Source: Saussurea involucrata
Taxonomy: Eukaryota > Streptophyta > Magnoliopsida > Asterales > Asteraceae
Direction of reading: 5' to 3'
DNA: 64,000 bases
NCBI GenBank assembly: GCA_033807775.1
Contig: CM066321.1
Location: forward strand, 254,684,422-254,748,421
Within the stretch, counting starts at the first letter, position 1; each line of letters starts with the position of its first letter. The notes under the pieces are model-generated. The model did not search any database. It worked only from the letters and a program-made list of their open reading frames with translations, and was not told where the DNA came from. This document shows, piece by piece, positions 12,395 through 22,439 of this stretch. The position numbers and the translations under genes were made by a program.

Positions 12395-12640
12395 CTTTCC
12401 GGACACTGTATCCGGATAGTCAAAACTATCCGGACAACCCGAGCTATCTGGACAACCTACTCGGACACCCAAGACCATTCGAAAAACTATCCGGACAACC
12501 AGAGTTATCCGGACCCACAAAGGTTTCCGGTTAACTACCGGAAATTGCTGCCAAAATTCTACCCGGACACATCTCTCATCCGGACACCACCAATCGTCCG
12601 GACACTACCCTGACTTGAGGGTTTCCGGACGCTACGAGAA
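12395..12640. repeat. Cluster of TCCGGA / CCGGACA words
   Basis: About a dozen irregular copies of (T)ATCCGGACA or its variants, many centred on the palindrome TCCGGA, in 245 bases of the solo LTR. It is not a perfect tandem array. Overlapping ORFs here are repeat artefacts. Confidence 0.8.
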
Positions 12641-13312
12641 AAACCCAGAAACGCAGAAAATTGCATAATCTCAAGTCCTAATTCCCTCAACACCTCCAGA
12701 TTAGCAAAATGGGTCGATAGCTACACATTAACCCAAACTACAACACCCCTTACGCAGATTAATGGGGAAACACGATAAACTCACAAAATCTAAGTTTCTT
12801 TTCTAATTTCTCACAATACACACACTAAATTAGAGAGGGATAGGATTTGATTTACCTGGATGATTATGGAGTTCTTCCCAAAACTCAACTGAAAATCGCA
12901 GCTCCTTCTTCCTCTATTGCCAAAATCCCTTTTCTTGATCTTTCTTCCAGCCACACACAACACACACTAGACAAAAGCTTAAAATGAGAAATTAGGGTTT
13001 CCCTTCCTTTTTATGCTTTTCTCACTAAACACCATACTTTTAGTTCTTTACACTTAGACCACACAATTTTCTAAATTCGAAATTCTTCCACAAATTCTAA
13101 TTATGACTAAATTAAAATCTTGGTTATTACAGTACGTTTATCTATTAGTATTTGTATTTTCGTAATTTTTATATTAATGTACTTTTGATTTAACAGTTTA
13201 AATAAAAAGTATCATTTTTTAAAATAAAACGTGGGTAATAAATTTTAATAAAAATATAAAAAACATAATGTTAAAATAAACTAATAAATGAATTAAATTT
13301 AATAAACATATT

Positions 13313-14378
13313 TGTTGGTGCAAGTGTACCCCGCTTTAATATTGTGATATATTTTTGGTACACATAAAATCACATCTCCATATTTATTTTGATGATTACA
13401 AACACACCGTATTATTGTTTATCTAACAATCCTATCCAAGTGTACAGTTCTTGAAGAACACGAAGATTTTATCTGAAGAATTCAAGACGGAAGTTTCTAC
13501 GTCGTCATTATTGTTTATAACTAATAATGATAAACACCCTAAAATAATATACCACTTGGATATTTATAAAACCCTAAACTGTTTTTAATTAAAGATATTT
13601 AAAATTATTTAAAACTAAAGTTTTATTAATTTTTATTAAAATATCAAAAATCAGTTTCCTATGCATTTTACTGTTGCACTTTTATTGAAGAAATGTCTTC
13701 AGCCGAAAGAAGGACCTGCGTGCAGCCTGCTCTTTGTCAGTTTCTGACCGCGGTATACCGCGGTGTGCAAGGCGGTATACCGCCACCTCATATATCCGTT
13801 GGAAGTGGGTTGCTATATAATGATGCTTGCTGGTGATGAAGTAAAGACCCAGAACACATAACAGTAACAACAAGCAGCAACCACACTCTCAGCTCTCTCA
13901 TTTATAATATATATATTTTATAAAACATTTTTTTATAAAATATCCAAGTGTGAGATATTATACAAGAGTGATTACCCATTGTGAGTTATACTCCTCTTGT
14001 AAGTGTTTGAATAACGGGTGTGTGATCCTGTATATCTCGATAAGCTAAAGCTTGAGAGCCGTTTACTTTGCTCTGTATTTGGTTTGTATTCTACCGTAAA
14101 GAATACATTTATTGGATCGTGTCGGGAAGTGTCTCGGCTGCTGGTTTATCACAGTTGGTGGTAAATCAGTAAATCTCCGTGTCAAGTATCTCTAACCTTT
14201 ATCTCTTTATTTATTCCGCTGTGCATTTTAATTATATCTGTTTATATAATTGTTGTATATTTATTATTTCTATACTCTGATTTATTTATACTGTTTCAGT
14301 ACTGTATTTATTTATAAAAGAATTTTTTGAAAGTAAAAGATTTTAAATACAACCTCCCCCCCTTTAGGTTGTCTAACA
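13313..14378 (+). repeat. 5' LTR of gag-only copia element
   Basis: Starts TGTTGGTGCAAG and ends GTCTAACA. Contains paired GC palindromes (13747-13784), a TATA-like TATATAA at 13814-13820 and a pyrimidine-rich 3' end. A 63-codon antisense ORF at 13682-13873 also occurs in the other LTR and is not considered a gene. Confidence 0.96.
13747..13784. promoter_or_regulatory. Double palindrome upstream of the LTR TATA box
   Basis: ACCGCGGTATACCGCGGT (13747-13764) is a perfect 18-bp palindrome. Six bases later comes GGCGGTATACCGCC (13771-13784), a perfect 14-bp palindrome. Both share the core CGGTATACCG. They lie 30-50 bases upstream of TATATAA, where a promoter element would act. The factor is unknown. 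Confidence 0.7.
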
Positions 14379-14380
14379 TT

Positions 14381-14392
14381 TGGTATCAGAGC
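14381..14392 (+). other. Primer-binding site (initiator tRNA-Met type)
   Basis: TGGTATCAGAGC two bases after the 5' LTR is the standard plant copia primer-binding site, complementary to the 3' end of initiator methionine tRNA. Confidence 0.93.
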
Positions 14393-14527
14393 GGGGCTTT
14401 CAAAATTTTTTTTCTGTTTAAATTTTTAAAGTTATATCTTTTATATAATGGCTCAACAAACTGTTTTGTTTTCAAAACCTCCTATTATAGATACTGAAAA
14501 GTTTGGCATTTGGGCCGAGCTATTTGA

Positions 14528-16249
14528 ATGTCACGTTCGTGGCAAAAGTCAAAAATTTGGGATATTATAGAAAATGGGAATTTTAGACCAACCAAAGTTG
14601 AAAATGATCTTATTGTTGATAAACCCATAAAAGATTGGACTCCCGCTGAAGAATCTCATTATTGTTTAAATTTTGAAGCTAAAAATATATTATATGCTGC
14701 TTTAACCTCTGATGAAATAGAAAGAGTTTATACTTATAAAACTGCTAATCTAATCTGGCAAAGCTTGAGCGACACTCATCGTGGAAATACTCAAGTTAAA
14801 AGCTCTAAAATAAATATTCTTGTTCATGATTATGAATTATTTGAAATGTCAAAAGATGAGTCAATCGACTCAATGTTTAAACGTTTTAACCTCATTATGA
14901 CTACTTTGAAGGGATTAGGTCGTACTTATCCTAATGAGGATTATGTAAGGAAAATTCTTCGAGCACTTCCTTCGGAGTGGATGGCAAAAATTACATCTTT
15001 AGAAGACTCCCGAGATCTCGCAACGATGAAGCTCGATGATCTCATCGGCAATCTTAAAGTGCACGAAATCGCACTAAAAAGAAATCAAGTCCGGGAGCAA
15101 GTCAAAAAGAAATCCATAGCTTTAGAAGCCGTTGCCTCTAAAGATGAGAAAGAAAAAGAAGAGGAGGAAGATGCAAGTTCCTCGGATGACGAACCCGAAA
15201 ATCTTGACGATTTAGTCAAGTTGGTAAGAAAACTTTCTAAACTTTTATCTAACAAAAAGTTTGCCAAAAATGATAGGTTTCAAGAAAATGGAGACTACCG
15301 TCGTGGTGGTAAAAACCAAAGTCGCAACGTCCATAAAAGTGAAGACAAATATGACGAATCTAGCGACGATGAAAAAGCTTTAATTGGAGGCGCGTTGAGC
15401 GCAAGCATAAATGAGGCCAAAAATTTTTGTTTCATGGCCGACCATGACAATGAGGTATCTTCATCATATTCTCCTAAAAATAATTGTGATAGTAATTATA
15501 GTGATAATTATTATAGTGACGATGAAAATAATCTTGACGAATTATATAAATCATTTCATGATATGGCCGCTCTCGCAAATAAATATAAAGATGAAATTTC
15601 TAATTTAAAAGAAACCGTATCTGTATATAAAAAGGAAATAGATGACGGTAAACAAAAGTCTGCTCATTATTTAGATGTTATCACTAAATTAGAAAATAAA
15701 TTAAGTGAAAAAGATATTTGTAAATCTTGTGTTATTTTAAATGATAAAATTGCATGCTTAAATAAAAAGACACATGAAGATATTATATGTGCAAAATGCG
15801 AGATTCTTGAAAATGAAATTGCATGTTTAAATGCTAAATGTAAATCGCATGAGAGAAATGACTTATTAGCAAATGCTTTTAATAGTAGCAATGATAAAGT
15901 GCTTAAAATGCTAAATATGCCTAATCGTATAAATTGTCGTAAAGGCATTGGTTCCGATACATGTGTTGATAAATGTTCGTGTAAACCCATTAAAAGATTT
16001 TTTGCATCTCCTAAAGTTGATACGAGAAAACCTCCATATATGTCAAAAATAAAAAATATGAATTATGGGAGGAAACCGTATGCTCGTATGTATAATAGTA
16101 ATTTTTCTAGACCAAAGAATAATGTAAATTTGCATGCTTCATTTTACGTCTATGATAAATACGATCGTAAAATAAAAATGGTTAGAAAATGGATTCCGAA
16201 AGGAATGTTTAATGTTGACAATCCCGGTGGGATGCGTTTGTGGTTTTAA
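14528..16249 (+). CDS. Copia Gag (Sirevirus-like), N-terminus frameshifted
   Basis: A structural protein for virus-like particles. Residues about 60-190 are the UBN2/gag core, with LIWQSLSDTHRGNTQVKSSK and LPSEWMAKITSLEDSRDL. An acidic/Ser stretch, a long coiled-coil region with repeated C-x2-C pairs (CKSC, CAKC), and a basic tail ending near KWIPKGMF follow. That tail is where Gag normally runs into protease. The natural ATG is probably 14448, which opens the expected leader (KPPIIDTEKFGIWAELFEC) in another frame. A one-base change near 14540-14556 puts the rest out of phase, so the listed start (14528) is merely the first in-frame ATG. No CCHC zinc knuckle is visible where one is expected. 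Confidence 0.85.
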   Translation: MSRSWQKSKIWDIIENGNFRPTKVENDLIVDKPIKDWTPAEESHYCLNFEAKNILYAALTSDEIERVYTYKTANLIWQSLSDTHRGNTQVKSSKINILVHDYELFEMSKDESIDSMFKRFNLIMTTLKGLGRTYPNEDYVRKILRALPSEWMAKITSLEDSRDLATMKLDDLIGNLKVHEIALKRNQVREQVKKKSIALEAVASKDEKEKEEEEDASSSDDEPENLDDLVKLVRKLSKLLSNKKFAKNDRFQENGDYRRGGKNQSRNVHKSEDKYDESSDDEKALIGGALSASINEAKNFCFMADHDNEVSSSYSPKNNCDSNYSDNYYSDDENNLDELYKSFHDMAALANKYKDEISNLKETVSVYKKEIDDGKQKSAHYLDVITKLENKLSEKDICKSCVILNDKIACLNKKTHEDIICAKCEILENEIACLNAKCKSHERNDLLANAFNSSNDKVLKMLNMPNRINCRKGIGSDTCVDKCSCKPIKRFFASPKVDTRKPPYMSKIKNMNYGRKPYARMYNSNFSRPKNNVNLHASFYVYDKYDRKIKMVRKWIPKGMFNVDNPGGMRLWF

Positions 16250-16942
16250 ACCATTTTTATGGTTTTGTATGTTTGTCGTGTTTGTTTTATGTCGACAACA
16301 TTTTTTTTTTTGCAGTTTATGTTTTATACTAACTGTTAAAAGGACCCATAAGAAAAGGGTACCACGAAATATTTTCTTTGCCTTTTGTAGGTGTTTCCTG
16401 ACGAGGATATAATACGTGTTACCTGCCGAGGTTATAATACGTGGTTCCCTGACGAGGTTATAATATGTGTTTTTTTTTTTTTTTTTTTTTTTTTTTGCTC
16501 ACATAAAATTAAAAAAAAATATAAAATTTTTTTTTATTTTAAAATCGGTTGTGTGTAACGTGTGGTGCAAGACCGCTTGGAAGACATTGACGAGCAGTTG
16601 TGGACTTTATCTAATCAACTGAACGAAATTGAATTTATAGATAGCGATTAATTTTTTTTATGTCTTCTTAAAATTTTATTTAATTAACATTATTAATGCT
16701 CTATTGTAATGTTTATTCTCCTGCTTCGTTATTATTATTGAATTTTTTTTTTTTGAGAGCTTATTTTATCTAACCCTTGAGAAAATGCTAACTCTCAAAT
16801 ACTTCATATTTTAAGGGGGAGCATTTTTCAAGGGGGAGCATAGCGTCTTTCCTAACCCTTTTTGCTTCGACAAAAGGGGGAGAGAAACCGAGTATGCTCT
16901 CGTGTTTAGCGTTGTGTTTGTCATCATCAAAAAGGGGGAGAT
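16250..16942 (+). other. Non-coding 3' part of gag-only element with repeated polypurine tracts
   Basis: It holds three imperfect copies of TCCTGACGAGGTTATAATACG (about 16386-16470), a T run near 16470-16495 and a short residue of coding-like sequence. It also holds four AAGGGGGAG-type purine tracts near 16813, 16830, 16874 and 16931. The last directly abuts the 3' LTR and is the functional polypurine tract. No pol remnant was recognised. Confidence 0.75.
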
Positions 16943-18008
16943 TGTTGGTGCAAGTGTACCCCGCTTTAATATTGTGATATATTTTTGGTACACATAAAAT
17001 CACATCTCCATATTTATTTTGATGATTACAAACACACCGTATTATTGTTTATCTAACAATCCTATCCAAGTGTACAGTTCTTGAAGAACACGAAGATTTT
17101 ATCTGAAGAATTCAAGACGGAAGTTTCTACGTCGTCATTATTGTTTATAACTAATAATGATAAACACCCTAAAATAATATACCACTTGGATATTTATAAA
17201 ACCCTAAACTGTTTTTAATTTAAGATATTTAAAATTATTTAAAACTAAAGTTTTATTAATTTTTATTAAAATATCAAAAATCAGTTTCCTATGCATTTTA
17301 CTGTTGCACTTTTATTGAAGAAATGTCTTCAGCCGAAAGAAGGACCTGCGTGCAGCCTGCTCTTTGTCAGTTTCTGACCGCGGTATACCGCGGTGTGCAA
17401 GGCGGTATACCGCCACCTCATATATCCGTTGGAAGTGGGTTGCTATATAATGATGCTTGCTGGTGATGAAGTAAAGACCCAGAACACATAACAGTAACAA
17501 CAAGCAGCAACCACACTCTCAGCTCTCTCATTTATAATATATATATTTTATAAAACATTTTTTTATAAAATATCCAAGTGTGAGATATTATACAAGAGTG
17601 ATTACCCATTGTGAGTTATACTCCTCTTGTAAGTGTTTGAATAACGGGTGTGTGATCCTGTATATCTCGATAAGCTAAAGCTTGAGAGCCGTTTACTTTG
17701 CTCTGTATTTGGTTTGTATTCTACCGTAAAGAATACATTTATTGGATCGTGTCGGGAAGTGTCTCGGCTGCTGGTTTATCACAGTTGGTGGTAAATCAGT
17801 AAATCTCCGTGTCAAGTATCTCTAACCTTTATCTCTTTATTTATTCCGCTGTGCATTTTAATTATATCTGTTTATATAATTGTTGTATATTTATTATTTC
17901 TATACTCTGATTTATTTATACTGTTTCAGTACTGTATTTATTTATAAAAGAATTTTTTGAAAGTAAAAGATTTTAAATACAACCTCCCCCCCTTTAGGTT
18001 GTCTAACA
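16943..18008 (+). repeat. 3' LTR of gag-only copia element
   Basis: Same length as the 5' LTR. The only difference seen is A versus T at 13611/17221 (position approximate). It carries the same double palindrome at 17377-17414. Confidence 0.96.
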
Positions 18009-18303
18009 ATATTAATAATAACTAATATTTAAACAACAAACTAAATAATTAAATTAAAAAATGATTTGTTTACTATATTAAATTTGTTGCAGGGTTTTGC
18101 TAATTGTGCAAGATGGTGGAATTCTTGCAAGGCCTTGCAAGACAGATGACATACCATGTCATCTTGCAAGAGCTCTTGCAAGACGCGTTTAGATGCTCTT
18201 ATTTTATTAAGATCTAAATATAGAGGTCTATTTTATTGACCTCAATTTTTTTAGTGTTTTATTGTTAGGTTAAAAATGAAAAATCATTGTTTTTCTATTT
18301 TTA

Positions 18304-18981
18304 GGGCATCTCTAATGGGTCACACTATATTTTACACCAAATTCTAAAAGTAGTGTAAATTTTTGAGCATCTCCAACAGTTTCTCTAAAATAGAGAAAAA
18401 CTACATTTTATTCTCTAAAATGCTCCAACAGCTTCTCTATCTCATTCTCTAAAATAGAGAACCATGAGAAAAAACTCATAATATAGAGAATTTTCTATAT
18501 CTCCAAAAAAATGAGAAAGAAACACCAAAAATATGAGAGAGAAAATATTATTTTAATGATTCCCCACCAAAAAAATGAGAGAAATATTATTTTAATGATG
18601 AAAGAGAAATATATTGAATATTTTAATAATATATGTAATGATTGGTTATCTAAAATAGAGAAGCCGTTGGATTTGGAAGATTTTTTTTTGAGATTTTCAC
18701 TTTTCATTCTCTATTTTAGAGAAATTATAGAAAAGCTGTTGGAGATGCTCTTAGTGTCAATAGTAAATCTTTTCTAATGGGTAACACTATTTTTTAAAAT
18801 GATGTGAAAAATTGTGTAAAAAGTAGTGTAAATGAATAGTGTTACACCAAATATAGTGTAATACTATTCATTACACTAAATTTAGTGTGAAAAATAGAGA
18901 TCCCATTGGAGATGTGAATAATATCATTTACATCAAATTTAGTGTTTAGTGTAAGATTTAATGACCCCATTGAAGATGGTC
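18304..18981. mobile_element. Tourist-type MITE containing a second MITE
   Basis: Termini GGGCATCTCTAATGGGTC and (complement) GACCATCTTCAATGGGGTC, flanked by TTA at 18301-18303 and 18982-18984. The internal subtermini TTACACCAAAT / TTACACTAAAC also match in inverted orientation. It is interrupted at 18365-18750 by another MITE. Confidence 0.85.
18365..18750. mobile_element. Inner Tourist-type MITE (386 bp)
   Basis: Terminal inverted repeats GAGCATCTCCAACAG.TTCTCTA on both sides, with TTA on the right (18751-18753) and a degenerate TTT on the left. It is nested inside the MITE at 18304-18981. ORFs inside it (18495-18777) reflect inverted repeats and are not genes. Confidence 0.85.
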
Positions 18982-19534
18982 TTAATAGTTTTGATGTTGG
19001 TCAACTCTGCTAAAATAGAAAAATAATAAATTTTAGTACTTTTGTTGTTACAACAGAGAGAAACAGGGAGAGATTCTAAATAGTTTTAAATAAAGAGAGA
19101 AATTATTATTTTAATCTTTTTCATCGAGTATTAAAAATAAGTTATTTTAAGAGAGAAAAATAATATATTATGAAATGTAAGGAATATTTTAATAATATAT
19201 TTAATATTAAAATTACTCTAATAGAATAATTATGTAAGTTAAATATAAGTATATTTTAAGGATTTTGACTTATAATACTTTGTTATAAAAAATATATAAC
19301 ATAATGTTGTTATAATTGTGGAGTAAATTTTTAATTACATCAATAATTAAAACATGTAAATATGTAAAGTTGACGAAACGAAGAGACAATTATATCACAA
19401 AATAAGATAGAAATATAGTATAACAATACCCAAATAGAGGGAGATTCAAGAGAAAACCTCAAAAAAACTACTGAAACGCTATTCTAGATAGCGTTTCAAA
19501 AAGCTAGCTTATAAGCTAGTTTTTTTTCTCCTAA

Positions 19535-19783
19535 GGGCATCCACAATGGTAAACTCATCTCAATGACTTGATCAAAAAAAAATATACTAAAAAAATAGTG
19601 GGTCCTAACTTTTAGTTCTTTTCTCTCTCTTTGCCTCTCACATACTTACTTCAAAGACTTGAGAATTATCAAGCCTTTGAGAAGTAAACCCATTTTCAAG
19701 TCTTTCCTCCGATGGTAAAGTCATTATCAACCAATTTTCAAGTCTTTCGTCAAGTCATGTTCAAATGCCATTGAAAATGCTCT
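19535..19783. mobile_element. Tourist-type MITE private to copy 2 (249 bp)
   Basis: Termini GGGCATCCACAATGG and (complement) GAGCATTTTCAATGG, with a 3-bp TAA duplication at 19532-19534 and 19784-19786. The empty site is visible in copy 1 around 526-536, which confirms insertion after the duplication. Confidence 0.93.
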
Positions 19784-20147
19784 AACAACGTTTTTTCCAA
19801 ACCTTCTTTTTTATAATAATAATAATATTATTATAATCAATATTTAAAACATCACATCCAGATATCCAATGGAAAATTTATGTTTCAAAAATAGTTTCAT
19901 GTTGGTTTTTAATATATTTTTGAAGATTAGGTTTCAGAATTTGGAATGTTAAAGTTTGGTTTCGAACTTAATTTTTATATTGTTAATGTATCTTTTAAAT
20001 ACGAATTGACCAAAAGAAAATCTTCATTTAACAACATTAAATGAAACCTGTTTGACGATTATATCTTTGTAGTAAAAACGACATGAATATATAGAGGAAT
20101 AGTTTTCTTCAAAAAAAATATAGAGGAATAGTTTATTTTTCGATTAC

Positions 20148-20776
20148 CTGAAGCTGGTGGAGGAGCTTGATGATGAGTCGCTTCCGACGGAGGCGGAGGC
20201 GGCGGCGGAAGGAAGGACTGCCAGAGGCTGTTGTTGTTGTTGAAGAGAATGTCTGTGCGGGAGTTTTCTCTGTACGACGTCGTTCAAAGCTTCATAGATA
20301 TTAAGAAGCAAATTGGAAGGTAGGTTTGCTTCCTTACGTTGGGTTTTATCCATTGACCAATACGAAGGTCGATTTTGGGCAGTAGGTGATCGTAGGTCAT
20401 ACTCACGAACCTTCTTGTAGTCGCGAAGCAGGTTATCCCACTTGTCATTGCATTGGTTCTGACTACGAAGGCACCCATTGCTCCAACAGTAATTCTCCAC
20501 CCACTTCCACCGCAGCTCCCCACCACAGAGGTTGGGGGTGGCGGAACTGGTGGCGTTAATGCGACGCTCATCGTCCAACTTCTTTGCGGTGATGAGGACC
20601 AGGGTCTCTTCCATGGTCCAGTTGCCTTTCCGATACTCTCGGAAAGTAGTAATGGCTGCGCCATCCTGGATGATCGGCAAATGGTGGTTTTTGTAGGAAA
20701 TGGCAGGATAAGGGGTTACGGTTACAATATTGGGCGGTGTTGTGGTGGATGTGGATGTGTTGGGAGCTTCAGACAT
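20148..20776 (-). CDS. Trihelix transcription factor, first exon, copy 2
   Basis: A near-identical paralogue of 864-1494. The trihelix core (residues 49-130) keeps all key tryptophans, with only a few substitutions (for example L55M, R84C, E127D). After QQQQQPLAV a net 2-bp difference in the proline-coding run changes the frame. The tail becomes Ala/Ser-rich and the unspliced frame meets a stop at 20144-20146, within the splice donor. The donor CAG|GTAATC is intact but is now used in a different phase from copy 1. If both copies splice to the same downstream exon, only one stays in frame. Either copy could be the altered one. A TATA-like stretch is at 20829-20837. Confidence 0.8.
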
Positions 20777-21657
20777 TATTCTGGAATTACCCGAACCATA
20801 TCACATATTAATTTCAGGCCCATGTCTGCATATATACATTCCATATAACTAATTATATTATGCTTAAATTGGTATTCAAGTTTTGATGTTTTCACTAATT
20901 AAACAAATTTTTTTTTTCAAATCATGCAATTTTTGCTTTACTTTACGCACACTTTGACTAATCCTAATCCTATATAGTCTGAACATGGGCGAAAGAAGGA
21001 TCGTGTGGTAAGTTATGGTTCACGTGAAAACTTGATAAGTGAATCTGAACTGTTGATCACTTTTAATCAAATGCTCTTTCATGAATTGCGGTTTAAACGA
21101 GAATTGATTTGGTACATCTTATCTCTGTGCATCTTATCCTAATATACATTTATTTCTCATTCAACGACTGATAACCACTGTTTGGGTTAAAAATCACACC
21201 TCTCGGTCGACGCAGGAAAACAAAGGACTTGTTTCGTACCCCAAATCTTGTATTTAGATAAGGTCCCTTAAAATATGCACGACTGTAACTTTAATCGTCG
21301 TCAGTAAGGTACCTCCGTCGCACGACCGAAATATCCACCGATACACACGATCGTCGTATTATTCACTAGTACAAAAATGTTTTTTTGCCACGGTTTTGAA
21401 AATTGAAGTTAGTCACGGTTGGGTTTAGAATCGTGGCTAAAAGTCACAAATAATTTTTTTGTAATGGGTTAGCCACGATTTAACTCAATAACCGTGACCA
21501 TTACAAACAATGTTTAAACATAATGTTATGGTTTACATAAAACCGTGACTAAATGGTTCTTTACGGCCACATTTTTTTCCGTGGCAAGTAACGCCTAAAA
21601 AACCGTGGTCATAGACAGACATATCACTACAAGAAAACTGGGCATCAGTGACGAAAA

Positions 21658-22255
21658 TTAGCGAGGGAAAAAATCCCTCACTAATCAGCGAGGGATTGAC
21701 CACTAACCCAATCCCCCGCTAATCCCTCACTAATTAGTGACAGATTAGCGAGGGATTAATGAGATATTAATCACAACCCCAATCCCTCACTAATCCCTAA
21801 CTAATTAGCGACGGATTGGGTTTGTGATTAATCTCTCATTAATTCCTCGCTAATTCGTCGCTAATTAGTGAGGGATTAGCGAGGGATTGGGTTAGTGGTC
21901 AATCCCTCGCTAATCCCTCACTAATTAGCGACGGATTAGCGAGGGATTAATGAGATATTAATCACAACCCCAATCCCTCACTAATCCCTCACTAATTAGC
22001 GACGGATTAGCGAGGGATTAATCTCTCATTAATCCCTCGCTAATCCGTCGCTAATTAGTGAGGGATTAGCGAGGGATTGGGGTTGTGATTAATCTCTCAT
22101 TAATCCCTCGCTAATCCGTCGCTAATTAGTGAGGGATTAGCGAGGGATTAATCACAAACCCAATCCCTCGCTAATCCGTCGCTAATTAGTGAGAGATTAG
22201 CGAGGGACTACTGTAATCTGTCACTAGTTAGTGAGGGATTAGCGAGGGATTGAGT
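21658..22255. repeat. Left subterminal repeat array of inner CACTA
   Basis: About 600 bases made almost entirely of the 13-mer TAGCGAGGGATTA and its complement, alternating with TCCGTCGCTAATTAG words. This forms many overlapping hairpins. Such arrays bind TnpA-like proteins in En/Spm elements. Confidence 0.93.
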
Positions 22256-22439
22256 TTTTTTTCTTGTTTTCCCATATATATAGGTTATATGTATATACAG
22301 CTAATGTGTGATATTTGGATCGCATATGATGTATATATGTGTTATATATACATGTATGTGTATATATGAATGATATATGAACCATAATACACCACATATA
22401 TATAGGCAATACACACTTTGCATACAAGTCATACAGGGT

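Larger units (their letters stand above)
11292..13131. mobile_element. Solo LTR, 1840 bp
   Basis: The element starts TGTAACAACC and ends GGTTATTACA, an inverted-repeat pair beginning TG and ending CA. A perfect 5-bp duplication GTACG flanks it at 11287-11291 and 13132-13136. No internal region, primer-binding site or second LTR is present, so it is a solo LTR left by intra-element recombination. The terminal motif is Ty3/gypsy-like. It contains two unusual repeat arrays (11716-11850 and 12395-12640). Confidence 0.85.
13313..18008 (+). mobile_element. Gag-only Ty1/copia element (TR-GAG type), very young
   Basis: 4696 bp bounded by 1066-bp LTRs, with a perfect 5-bp target-site duplication ATATT at 13308-13312 and 18009-18013. 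It has a methionine-tRNA-type primer-binding site, one gag frame and a polypurine tract, but no protease, integrase, reverse transcriptase or RNase H. It must rely on another element's enzymes. By eye the LTRs differ at one site, which implies an insertion of the order of tens of thousands of years with usual plant rates (inference). Confidence 0.95.
8072..18198. mobile_element. Tourist-type MITE split by three later insertions
   Basis: The left terminus GACCATCCACACACC (8072) and right terminus (complement GAGCATCTAAACGCG, ending 18198) are flanked by TTA at 8069-8071 and 18199-18201, as for PIF/Harbinger derivatives. Removing the hAT (8145-11169), the solo LTR (11292-13131) and the copia element (13313-18008), each with one target-site duplication, leaves about 548 bp. 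The residual pieces share CTTGCAAG-type words. The terminal match is imperfect, so the element is old. Confidence 0.6.
18992..21657. repeat. Segmental duplication, copy 2
   Basis: Direct repeat of 1-2375. It carries a private MITE (19535-19783), a small insertion just downstream of the trihelix exon and scattered substitutions. Unlike copy 1, it continues past 21657 into a complete CACTA element, so copy 2 preserves the ancestral right-hand context. Confidence 0.93.

Noticed and set aside
13682..13873. 63-codon antisense ORF, present identically in both gag-only copia LTRs
   Set aside because: Repeated only because the LTR is repeated. It spans the GC palindromes and has no family features.
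20453..20848. 131-codon plus-strand ORF opposite the trihelix exon (also at 1171-1566)
   Set aside because: Antisense shadow of the trihelix frame, with composition dictated by that gene.
21658..22255. Regular repeats that might suggest a CRISPR-like array
   Set aside because: Repeats are adjacent and in both orientations without unique spacers, and lie at a CACTA terminus in plant DNA.
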